The position numbers and the translations under genes are program-made. Shown here piece by piece: positions 8,319 to 16,095 of a stretch of 64,000 nucleotides of DNA. The stretch spans positions 1 through 64,000 of the forward strand of contig NZ_JAKKFI010000066.1 in the NCBI RefSeq assembly GCF_022230955.1, given 5' to 3'. Positions within the stretch are counted from its first letter, which is position 1; the number at the start of each line of letters is the position of its first letter. Under the pieces are notes generated by a model, which was given only the letters and a program-made list of their open reading frames with translations, had not been told where the DNA came from and searched no databases. Origin of the DNA: Micromonospora cabrerizensis (GTDB lineage: Bacteria > Actinomycetota > Actinomycetes > Mycobacteriales > Micromonosporaceae).

Positions 8319-8744
8319 ATGGAAATCGATGATCTTCCGCTGGCCGAGTTCGCGTTTCCGGGACCGCTGCGCGACAGCCTCGTCGCCGCGATCCTCTCCG
8401 GCGCGAAGACCTCGACCACCGGCCTGCTGATCGGGTACGAGCGCGCGAACGAGCCGCTGCCCGAGGTGGGCCAACGGTCTGCCCTGGTGGACTCCGAGGG
8501 TCGGCGCGTCGCGGTCATCGAGCTGACCGACGTACGGGTGGTCCGGCTCGCGGACGTCGACCTGCAACACGCCCTGGACGAGGGCGAGGGCGACGAGTCG
8601 GTGGCGCAGTGGCGCGCGGGGCACGAGACGTTCTGGCACAGCGCTGAGGTGCGCGCCGAGTTGGGCGATCCGGGCTTCACGGTGGACGACGACACTCTGG
8701 TGGTAGCCGAACGGTTCCGGCTGGTGCACGTCGTCCGACCCTAG
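8319..8744 (+). CDS. ASCH-domain protein
   Basis: This 141-aa protein matches the ASCH fold family (RNA/nucleotide-binding, PUA-like): FAFPGPLRDSLVAAILSGAK then TSTTGLL, the strand pattern GQRSALVDSEGRRVAVIELT and the C-terminal VVAERFRLVHVV. ASCH proteins include N4-acetylcytidine amidohydrolase (YqfB) and proteins of unknown role, so activity here is open. The ATG at 8319 is chosen because it begins the conserved region; the frame upstream is the shadow of the Nudix gene. Confidence 0.8.
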   Translation: MEIDDLPLAEFAFPGPLRDSLVAAILSGAKTSTTGLLIGYERANEPLPEVGQRSALVDSEGRRVAVIELTDVRVVRLADVDLQHALDEGEGDESVAQWRAGHETFWHSAEVRAELGDPGFTVDDDTLVVAERFRLVHVVRP

Positions 8745-8938
8745 GTCTGCGCGTCTCCAGGCGAGCACGGGCGGCAGTGGCCGGTTGGCCTCCGGGGCGG
8801 GCGATCGGTGGCAGCTCAGCAGTGCGGTGCTCGGCGTGTCGAGCTGCTCAGCTGCCAACGATCAACGGGCAAGCACCATGCCGCTGGCGTTCATCAAGCT
8901 GAACAACCGCTGCTGATCTCGCAGCCAGACTCGATGTC

Positions 8939-9172
8939 CTAGTTCGATTGGCCAGCCTCGGCTACGTAGACACCTTTGCCCGGATGCCCCTCGACCACCC
9001 CTCGATCCTTGAGAATCGTCATGACGCGGTTGATGGTCGAGATGTGCACCTTGTGTTGCTCGGCCAGCTCGCGTGTGGACGGCAGCTTCTCTCCCGGCGC
9101 GAGTTCGCCGGATTTGATCTTTTCGGCGATCTCGTTGGCGATGCGCCGGTAGTCCACTCTCTCGGTCGGCAT
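8939..9172 (-). CDS. Small GntR-type winged-helix regulator
   Basis: This 77-aa protein is essentially only a GntR winged helix: YRRIANEIAEKIKSGELAPG, KLPSTRELAEQHKVHISTIN recognition helix and the wing GVVEGHPGKGVYV. No effector-binding domain is present. The ATG at 9172 is preferred to the in-frame ATG at 9205 because GGAG sits about eight bases before it. It is divergent from the small Cys-rich gene at 9393 and the gap holds a promoter and a repeated 19-mer, suggesting it controls that gene and itself. Confidence 0.82.
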   Translation of the reverse strand: MPTERVDYRRIANEIAEKIKSGELAPGEKLPSTRELAEQHKVHISTINRVMTILKDRGVVEGHPGKGVYVAEAGQSN

Positions 9173-9185
9173 GAGTGATCTCCGT

Positions 9186-9204
9186 GGGTTCCCTGGTTTC
9201 GGCA
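9186..9204. repeat. 19-bp direct repeat, copy 1
   Basis: GGGTTCCCTGGTTTCGGCA occurs here, just upstream of the GntR start, and again exactly at 9297-9315. The copies flank the divergent promoter region, a layout expected of a regulator binding site, though a leader-RNA role is possible. Confidence 0.75.
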
Positions 9205-9254
9205 CCCCGATTCGATCACGAGCGGACCTGTTCCAACAAGTTCCATGCTGTAGC

Positions 9255-9284
9255 TTGACCTACTCCTACAGGTTGGATTAGGTT
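9255..9284 (+). promoter_or_regulatory. Sigma70-like promoter for the small Cys-rich gene
   Basis: TTGACC (9255-9260) and TAGGTT (9279-9284) are separated by 18 bases and face the gene at 9393. The leader would be about 100 nt and would contain repeat copy 2 just downstream of the expected transcript start. Prediction rests on spacing and hexamers only. Confidence 0.5.
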
Positions 9285-9296
9285 GATGGCTCAGTC

Positions 9297-9315
9297 GGGT
9301 TCCCTGGTTTCGGCA
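9297..9315. repeat. 19-bp direct repeat, copy 2
   Basis: Identical to 9186-9204 in the same orientation, 111 bases apart. It lies downstream of the predicted -10, where bound protein could block transcription of the gene at 9393. Confidence 0.75.
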
Positions 9316-9392
9316 AACTCCCGGGATCCCGGCGGCAGACCCACCTGGGGGAGTACGACGCACGGACTCTGCCTCCCAGGTGGGGACCAATC

Positions 9393-9620
9393 ATGATCGC
9401 GGGGAGGGTGCCGATCGTGTCGATCGACGAGCCGATCACTGCGGCAACCCAGTTGATCCCTGCCAAGAGGGTTCTGGACGCGCATTGGACCCGGGCGCTC
9501 GACCGGCCGTGGCGGGTAGGTGGATGCCTGGAGTGCCGCAGTCGCAATGCCTGCCCGCAGCTCGACTGGGCGATCGAGGTGATCGCCGACGTGGCGGCGT
9601 TGATGTTCCAGAAACGCTGA
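9393..9620 (+). CDS. Small protein with CxxCx5C motif, unknown function
   Basis: This 75-aa product (MIAGRVPIVSIDEPITAATQ...) has no family I recognise. Its C-terminal half holds CLECRSRNACPQLDW, a Cys-x2-Cys-x5-Cys cluster that might bind a metal. A GGGGA ribosome-binding site precedes the ATG at 9393. It is divergent from the small GntR gene and probably under its control. The pairing of a DNA-binding-domain-only GntR with this short protein is the only clue to its job. Confidence 0.6.
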   Translation: MIAGRVPIVSIDEPITAATQLIPAKRVLDAHWTRALDRPWRVGGCLECRSRNACPQLDWAIEVIADVAALMFQKR

Positions 9621-9699
9621 TCCGTGAGAGGGCGGGACGTTGTCAGGATCTCAACGCCGTGGCTGGTCTTCGTAACCTTGGTCCGCCAGACTGCGCGGT

Positions 9700-10497
9700 A
9701 TGGGTGATCGTTGGCGCCGGTGGGCGTGGGTCGGGGTGCTCGTCGTCGGGCTGATCCTTTACGTGGCGGTGCTGCGGACCCTGGTCAGCACCAAGAATCC
9801 GAACTTCGTACCGGCATTGATCCTGCTCGGGGCGACGCTGGTGCCGCTGACGTTCCTGACGTTCGCGCAGGCTCGCACCGGGCGGTGGCAGGTGCCGGCC
9901 TCGGTGCTGGTGACGTCGGCGTTCTTCGGTGGCGTGATCGGCACGGTGGTCGCCGGCACGCTGGAGTACGACACCCTGCGCGGGCTCGGCACCCTGCCGA
10001 TGCTGTTCGTCGCGCTGATCGAGGAGTCGGCGAAGCTGATCGTCCCGGTGGTGCTGCTGTTCACGGTGGTGGCCCAGCATCGCCGTCGGGTGCCCTCCGA
10101 CGGGTTGGTCATCGGCATCGCCGCCGGCATGGGCTTCGCCGCTCTGGAGACGATGGGCTACGCCTTCAGCGCGCTGCTGAGTTCGCAGGGCAACATCGGT
10201 GCGGTGGAGCAGACGCTGTTCATTCGTGGTCTGACCGCGCCCGCCGGTCACACCGCCTGGACCGGGCTCACCGCAGGCGCGTTGTGGGCGCTGTTGGCCA
10301 GCCCGAGCGTCGGGCGGCTCTTCGGGTTCATCGGCACGTTCCTGGGCGTCGTCGTCCTGCACACCCTCTGGGACACGTTCTCCGGTTCGCTGGTCTTCGT
10401 CGTGCTGGCGATCATCAGCATCGGCTGGCTGCTCTGGGAGCTGCGCCGTTACCGGACCTTCGGCGAGCACCCCGTCGGGCAGCTCCAACCGAACTGA
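9700..10497 (+). CDS. PrsW-family intramembrane metalloprotease
   Basis: This 265-aa, very hydrophobic protein has about eight membrane segments and the PrsW motifs in order: EESAK (EExxK) in ALIEESAKLIVPVV, FAALETMGY (FxxxE), HTAWTG and HTLWDT, whose Glu and His residues are the proposed metal ligands. PrsW-type proteases cut membrane proteins such as anti-sigma factors in Bacillus. No sigma/anti-sigma pair is adjacent here, so the substrate is unknown. The ATG at 9700 begins right before the first membrane helix. Confidence 0.88.
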   Translation: MGDRWRRWAWVGVLVVGLILYVAVLRTLVSTKNPNFVPALILLGATLVPLTFLTFAQARTGRWQVPASVLVTSAFFGGVIGTVVAGTLEYDTLRGLGTLPMLFVALIEESAKLIVPVVLLFTVVAQHRRRVPSDGLVIGIAAGMGFAALETMGYAFSALLSSQGNIGAVEQTLFIRGLTAPAGHTAWTGLTAGALWALLASPSVGRLFGFIGTFLGVVVLHTLWDTFSGSLVFVVLAIISIGWLLWELRRYRTFGEHPVGQLQPN

Positions 10498-10511
10498 CCA
10501 TCGCCGTACCC

Positions 10512-10552
10512 CATGCCTCTCCCGGCCCGCACGAAAGGTCGGGAGAGGCATG
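10512..10552 (+). terminator. Hairpin terminator after the PrsW gene
   Basis: A 13-bp perfect inverted repeat (CATGCCTCTCCCG ... CGGGAGAGGCATG) with a 15-base loop begins 15 bases after the PrsW stop. No long T-run follows, as is common in high-GC actinomycetes. Confidence 0.75.
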
Positions 10553-10641
10553 ACTGTTGGTGATCTCGCTGCGACCGGACCGGCACCTCATCTAACGTCA
10601 GAGTGTTCATATTTGGCGTGCTTGGTCGGGAAGGTGCCGCG

Positions 10642-13600
10642 ATGGGGGTGCGTAGCTGGATCGAGGGCTGGCCGGTCTACCGCCAGCTCACCGGCACCGA
10701 CCCGCTGGGTCGGGGTGCCGCGGCGAAGTCCGACGGGTCCCGCGCGCTGACCGCCCGCACCGACACGGCCGACTCGGTGGCCCGGTCGGTGTGCCCGTAC
10801 TGCGCCGTCGGCTGCGGTCAGCGGGTGTTCGTGAAGGACGGGCAGGTCAGCCAGATCGAGGGCGACCCGGACAGCCCGATCTCGCGGGGTCGGCTCTGCC
10901 CGAAGGGCGCGGCCAGCAAGAGCCTGGTGACCAGCCCGCTGCGGCAGACCACGGTCCGCTACCGCCGGCCGTACGGCACCGAGTGGGAGGACCTGGACCT
11001 CGACACCGCGATGAACATGATCGCCGATCGGGTCCTGGCCGCCCGGGACGAGACCTGGGAGGACGTCGACGCCGAGGGTCGACCGCTCAACCGGACCCTG
11101 GGCATCTCCAGCCTGGGTGGGGCGACGCTGGACAACGAGGAGAACTACCTCATCAAGAAGTTGTTCACCGCGATGGGGGCGCTCCAGATCGAGAACCAGG
11201 CCCGTATTTGACACTCCTCCACCGTCCCCGGTCTGGGGACCAGCTTCGGTCGTGGCGGTGCCACCCAGTACCAGCAGGACCTGTCGAACTCCGACGTCAT
11301 CGTCATCCAGGGTTCGAACATGGCCGAGGCACACCCGGTGGGTTTCCAGTGGGTGATGGAGGCCAAGCGCCGCGGGGCGAAGGTTTTCCACGTCGACCCG
11401 CGTTTCACCCGCACCAGCGCGCTGGCTGACTCGTACCTGCCGATCCGCGCGGGCACGGACATCGCGTTGCTCGGCGGCGTGATCCGCTACATCCTCGACA
11501 ACGAGCTGGACTTCCGGGAGTACGTCGTCGCGTACACCAACGCCGCGACCATCGTGACCGAGGAGTACGCCGACACCGAGGACATGCACGGCCTCTTCTC
11601 CGGCTTCAACGACGACAACGCCACCTATGACCAGGCCAGTTGGCGCTACGAGGGCCACTCGCAGACCCAGACGACCCGCGACAGCGAGACGCAGCGGGAG
11701 ACGGCGGCCGGGCTGGAGAACGAGTCGCACGGCGCGCCGGTCGGCGGCCAGACCGAACGTGACGAGACGTTGCAGCACCCGCGTTGCGTCTACCAGATCC
11801 TCAAGCGGCACTTCGCCCGCTACACCCCGGAGATGGTGGAACGGGTCTGTGGCATCCCGCAGGACAAGTTCTTCGAGCTGGCCCGCGCGTGGACGGAGAA
11901 CTCCGGCCGGGACCGCACCGGCATGCTCGTCTACTCGGTGGGCTGGACGCAGCACAGCGTCGGCGTGCAGTACATCCGCACCGGCGCGATCATCCAGCTG
12001 CTGCTCGGCAACGTGGGCCGCCCCGGTGGTGGGGTGATGGCCCTGCGCGGGCACGCCAGCATCCAGGGGTCCACCGACATCCCGACGCTGTTCAACCTGC
12101 TCCCGGGCTACCTGCCGATGCCCCACCACGCCAATCACCCGACCCTGGACAAGTGGGTGGACAGCATCGCGCACCCCGGGCAGAAGGGCTTCTGGGGCAA
12201 CGCCCGCACCTACGGCGTCAACCTGCTCAAGGCGTACTGGGGGGACGCCGCCACCGCCGACAACGACTACTGCTACGGCTACATGCCGCGGATGACCGGC
12301 GACCACGGCACCTACCAGCAGGTGCTCGACATGATCGACGGAAAGATCAAGGGCTACTTCCTGCTCGGGCAGAACCCGGCGGTCGGCTCGGCGCACGGCC
12401 GGGCGCAGCGCCTCGGCATGGCCAACCTCGACTGGCTCGTGGTCCGGGACCTGTTCGAGATCGAGAGCGCCACGTTCTGGAAGAACGCGCCGGAGATCGA
12501 GACCGGCGAGATCGCCCCCGAGGAGTGCCGCACCGAGGTGTTCTTCCTGCCCGCCGCCTCGCACGTGGAGAAGGAGGGCACGTTCACCCAGACGCAGCGG
12601 CTGTTGCAGTGGCGCGAGAAGGCCGTCGAGCCACCAGGCGACGCCCGCTCCGAGCTGTGGTTCTTCTACCACCTCGGCCGCATCATCCGGGAACGCCTGG
12701 CGACGTCGACGAAGCCGCGCGACCGCGCGCTGCTCGACCTCGCCTGGGACTACCCCACGCACGGCCCGACCGTCGAGCCGAGCGCCGAGGCGGTGCTGCG
12801 CGAGATCAACGGGTACGACGTGGCGACCGGCCGGCCGCTGGCGTCGTTCACGGAGATGAAGGACGACGGCTCCACCGTCGGCGGGTGCTGGATCTACACC
12901 GGGGTGTACGCCGACGGCGTCAACCAGGCGGCCCGGCGCAAACCCGGCTCGGAGCAGTCCCTCGTGGCGCCCGAGTGGGGGTGGGCGTGGCCGGCGAACC
13001 GGCGCATCCTCTACAACCGTGCGTCGGCGGACCCGGACGGCAACCCGTGGAGTGAGCGCAAGCGCTACGTGTGGTGGGACGCGGACAAGAGCGAGTGGAC
13101 CGGCTACGACGTGCCGGACTTCGAGAAGACCAAACCGCCGTCCTACCGACCGGAGCGCGACGCCTCCGGTGTGGCGGGCATCGCCGGGGACGACCCGTTC
13201 ATCCTCCAGGGCGACGGCAAGGGCTGGCTGTACGCGCCCACCGGCGTGCTCGACGGACCGATGCCCACGCATTATGAGCCGGTGGAGTCGCCGGTGCGTA
13301 ACCCGCTCTACGAGCAGCAGGCCAACCCGACCCGGAAGGTCTACACCCACCCGATCAACACGCTCAACCCGAGCCCGCCGGAACCGTACAGCCAGGTGTT
13401 CCCGTACGTGTTCACGGTCAGCCGGCTCACCGAGCACCACACCGCCGGTGGGATGAGCCGGACGGTGTCGCCGCTGGCCGAGTTGCAGCCGGAGATGTTC
13501 GTCGAGGTGTCCCCGGAGCTGGCCGTCGAACGGGGCCTCACCCACCTGGGCTGGGCGCACCTGATCACCGCCCGTGCGGCCATCGAGGCGAAGGTGCTGG

Positions 13601-13917
13601 TGACCGACCGCCTCACCCCGTTGCGGGTGGACGACCGGATCATCCACCAGGTCTGGTTGCCGTACCACTTCGGTTTCGAGGGTCTGGTGACCGGCGACTC
13701 GGCCAACGACCTGTTCGGCATCAGCCTGGACCCGAACGTGCTGATCCAGGAGAGCAAGGTCGGCACCTGCGACGTCCGGTCCGGGCGACGCCCGCGAGGC
13801 GCCGAGCTGCTGGCTCTCGTCGTCGACTACCGGCGACGGTCCGGGGACCTCAGTCCGCACTACCCACCGCAGGTCACGACCGACTCCGCCGACAGCGGCC
13901 CGGACCAGGAGGTCTGA
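10642..13917 (+). CDS. fdhA: Formate dehydrogenase alpha subunit, selenocysteine-containing
   Basis: This 1091-aa molybdopterin oxidoreductase oxidises formate to CO2. It starts at ATG 10642 (GGGAAGG in front) and has the N-terminal 4Fe-4S site Cys51, 54, 58 and 86 (CPYCAVGC...CPKG). The codon at 11209-11211 is TGA, in the same frame on both sides and exactly where FDH-N/O enzymes hold selenocysteine (QARI-U-HSSTVPGLGTSFGRG); residue 190 is therefore Sec. Downstream motifs are intact: EAHPVGFQWVMEAK, VDPRFTRTSALAD, GRPGGGVMALRGHASIQGS and C-terminal molybdopterin-binding TEHHTAGGMSR. There is no twin-arginine leader, so the subunit probably faces the cytoplasm. Plain gene callers would split it into two ORFs. 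Needs selA/B/C elsewhere in the genome. Confidence 0.95.
11209..11240 (+). promoter_or_regulatory. Selenocysteine UGA codon with SECIS-like hairpin
   Basis: The UGA (11209-11211) is followed after 12 bases by a six-pair stem GTCCCC/GGGGAC (11224-11229 with 11235-11240) closing the five-base loop GGTCT. Bacterial SECIS elements lie just after the UGA and bind SelB through a short stem with a G-U-bearing apical loop; the E. coli fdhF loop, as I recall, also contains GGUCU. The hairpin lies inside the coding sequence and encodes conserved residues at the same time. Confidence 0.85.
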
Positions 13918-13920
13918 CCC

Positions 13921-14964
13921 ATGCCCCACACCAATGCCCTGTACGGTCCGCTGGATCCGGCGCCGGACGCCGGCTACGAGAACCCGCCGCCCCGGATGGG
14001 GTTCTTCACCGACACCAGCGTCTGCATCGGCTGCAAGGCGTGCGAGGTGGCCTGCAAGGAGTGGAACGGCGTCCCGGAGAGTGGGCTCGACCTGCTCGGC
14101 ATGTCCTACGACAACACCGGCGCGTTGACCGCGAACTCGTGGCGGCACGTCGCGTTCGTGGAGCAGCCCCGCTCGGCCGGCTGGGCGACCCCGGCGTTCG
14201 CGGGGGACCCGGACGGCCCGGCGATCAGCCCGGTCACGGCGGCGGTCGGCGCGCGGACCAGCACCGACACCGGAACGGACCCCGGCCTGGACACCGGCTC
14301 GCCCGCCGCGGCGGCCCGCATGTCGGGTGGCCCGGAGTTCCTGGGTATGCCGGGGGCGCAGCCGCCGGGGCGTGGGACGGGCGAGGAGGGGCGGACGGAT
14401 TTTCGCTGGTTGATGATGTCGGACGTGTGTAAGCACTGCACGCATGCGGCGTGTCTGGATGTCTGTCCGACGGGTTCGTTGTTCCGGACGGAGTTCGGCA
14501 CGGTGGTGGTGCAGGAGGACATCTGCAATGGCTGTGGTTACTGCATCTCCGCCTGCCCGTACGGGGTGATCGACCAGCGTAAGGACGATGGTCGGGCGTG
14601 GAAGTGCACGCTGTGTTATGACCGGTTGGGTGCGGGTATGACGCCGGCGTGTGCGCAGGCGTGTCCGACGGAGTCGATCCAGTACGGGCCGCTGGACGAG
14701 TTGCGGGAGCGGGCGGCCGCGCGGGTCGAGACGCTGCACGAGCGCGGTGTGCCGGAGGCGCGCCTGTACGGGCACGACCCCAACGACGGGGTGGGTGGTG
14801 ACGGGGCGTTCTTCCTGTTGCTGGACGAGCCGGAGGTGTACGGGCTGCCACCGGACCCGATCGTGACCACCCGCGACCTGCCGAAGATGTGGAAACGCGC
14901 CGGTCTGGCGGCGGTGACGATGGCCCTCGCCACGGCGGTCGCGTTCCTGGGCAGGCGGCGATGA
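13921..14964 (+). CDS. fdhB: Formate dehydrogenase iron-sulfur (beta) subunit
   Basis: This 347-aa ferredoxin-like protein carries four Cys clusters for 4Fe-4S centres: CIGCKACEVACKEW (~39-52), CKHCTHAACLDVCPTG, CNGCGYCISACPYG and CTLCYDR...CAQACPT. It wires electrons from the alpha subunit to the membrane partner. A Gly/Thr/Asp-rich insert (~residues 85-160) separates clusters 1 and 2. A C-terminal hydrophobic helix (AGLAAVTMALATAVAFLG) likely anchors it. The start is three bases after the alpha stop, and its stop overlaps the NrfD start (ATGA). Confidence 0.94.
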   Translation: MPHTNALYGPLDPAPDAGYENPPPRMGFFTDTSVCIGCKACEVACKEWNGVPESGLDLLGMSYDNTGALTANSWRHVAFVEQPRSAGWATPAFAGDPDGPAISPVTAAVGARTSTDTGTDPGLDTGSPAAAARMSGGPEFLGMPGAQPPGRGTGEEGRTDFRWLMMSDVCKHCTHAACLDVCPTGSLFRTEFGTVVVQEDICNGCGYCISACPYGVIDQRKDDGRAWKCTLCYDRLGAGMTPACAQACPTESIQYGPLDELRERAAARVETLHERGVPEARLYGHDPNDGVGGDGAFFLLLDEPEVYGLPPDPIVTTRDLPKMWKRAGLAAVTMALATAVAFLGRRR

Positions 14965-16031
14965 CCGACGAGACGCCGTCGAACGAGCCGGTCGGCGCCC
15001 GGTTCCGCGAGTTCCAGGCCGGCCTCGATCAGCCCGACGGACAGCGCCACCGGAAGCCCCGCCGAAAAGGTGGCGACGGTGAGCAGCTCACGGTGCCGCC
15101 AGCCGAGTTCGCGTCCTACTACGGCCGGCCCGTGCTGAAGCCGCCGGTGTGGAAGTACGACATCGCCGGCTACCTGTTCACCGGCGGCCTCGCCGCCGGA
15201 GGCGCGCTGATCGGCGCGGGCGCCCAACTGACCGGACGACCCGGGCTGCGCACGGTGGGCCGTTGGACAGCCCTCGGTGGTGTCGCCGCCAGCACGTACC
15301 TGTTGGTCCACGACCTCGGCCGGCCGTCCCGGTTCCACCACATGCTCCGCGTGGCCAAGGTGACCTCACCGATGTCGGTCGGCACCTGGATCCTCGCGGC
15401 GTTCGGGCCACTGGCCGGCGTGGCCGCGGTCGCCGAACTCGCGCCGCTGCTCCCGCAGCACGGTGTGCTCGGCCTCGCCCGTCGAATCGCACCGCCCATC
15501 GGCACCGTCGCCGGTCTGGCCGCCGCGGCCACCGCGCCGGCGCTGGCGACGTACACCGGGGTGCTGCTCGCCGACACGGCCGTGCCGTCCTGGCACGACG
15601 CCTACCCGTCGCTGCCGTTCGTCTTCGCCGGCAGCGCGCTCGCCGCCGCGTCCGGGGTCGGACTGATCGCGGCACCGGCCGCGGAGACCGCCCCACTGCG
15701 ACGACTCGTCCTGGCCGCCGCAGCCATCGAGCTGGGCGGGGGGCACCGGCTGGAACGGCAGGGCCTGACCAGCGAGCCCTACACGCAGGGACGCAGCGGC
15801 CGGTTGGTGAAGGCGGGACGCGCCCTGCTGGCCGTGGGCACCGCCACCGCGCTGGTCAGCCGACGCAGCCGGGTCCTGTCGGTGCTCTCCGGCGCAGCGC
15901 TGGTGGCATCATCGGTTGCCACCCGGTTCGGCGTCTTCGAGGCGGGACGGGTGTCGGCACGCGATCCGAAGTACACGGTCGTGCCACAACGGGAGCGGCT
16001 CGCCGAGAGCCGGTCGACCACCCCGGTCTGA
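14961..16031 (+). CDS. NrfD/PsrC-family membrane subunit of formate dehydrogenase
   Basis: This 356-aa membrane protein has a ~60-residue basic soluble N-terminus followed by about eight hydrophobic helices (YLFTGGLAAGGALIGAGAQL onward), as in NrfD/PsrC quinone-reacting subunits. The motif HDLGRPSRFHHMLRVAKVTS is typical of the family. It likely passes formate electrons to the menaquinone pool, replacing the cytochrome b (FdnI) of E. coli FDH-N. The ATG at 14961 overlaps the beta-subunit stop, so the three genes form one operon ended by the hairpin at 16046. Confidence 0.9.
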   Translation: MTDETPSNEPVGARFREFQAGLDQPDGQRHRKPRRKGGDGEQLTVPPAEFASYYGRPVLKPPVWKYDIAGYLFTGGLAAGGALIGAGAQLTGRPGLRTVGRWTALGGVAASTYLLVHDLGRPSRFHHMLRVAKVTSPMSVGTWILAAFGPLAGVAAVAELAPLLPQHGVLGLARRIAPPIGTVAGLAAAATAPALATYTGVLLADTAVPSWHDAYPSLPFVFAGSALAAASGVGLIAAPAAETAPLRRLVLAAAAIELGGGHRLERQGLTSEPYTQGRSGRLVKAGRALLAVGTATALVSRRSRVLSVLSGAALVASSVATRFGVFEAGRVSARDPKYTVVPQRERLAESRSTTPV

Positions 16032-16045
16032 GCGGATCGGAATGA

Positions 16046-16080
16046 ACGGGAGGCGCCCCGGTGATGGGGGCGCCTCCCGT
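16046..16080. terminator. Bidirectional terminator between fdh operon and OFA transporter
   Basis: A 14-bp perfect inverted repeat (ACGGGAGGCGCCCC / GGGGCGCCTCCCGT) with a 7-base loop lies between two convergent genes, 14 bases past the nrfD stop and 15 bases past the transporter stop. Confidence 0.85.
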
Positions 16081-16095
16081 TTCGACACAGGAGCG

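Noticed and set aside
8745..8938. The 194-base gap after the ASCH gene as a possible small gene or RNA
   Set aside because: No credible start with ribosome-binding site, and no hairpin or promoter stands out.
11209..11211. The TGA as a real stop or frameshift that would make fdhA a pseudogene
   Set aside because: The frame is unchanged on both sides, the context is the exact selenocysteine site of the family and a SECIS-like hairpin follows.
10588..14775. A 1395-codon minus-strand open frame antisense to the formate dehydrogenase genes
   Set aside because: Same GC-rich shadow effect; no recognisable domain, and the plus strand encodes clear Fe-S and molybdopterin motifs.
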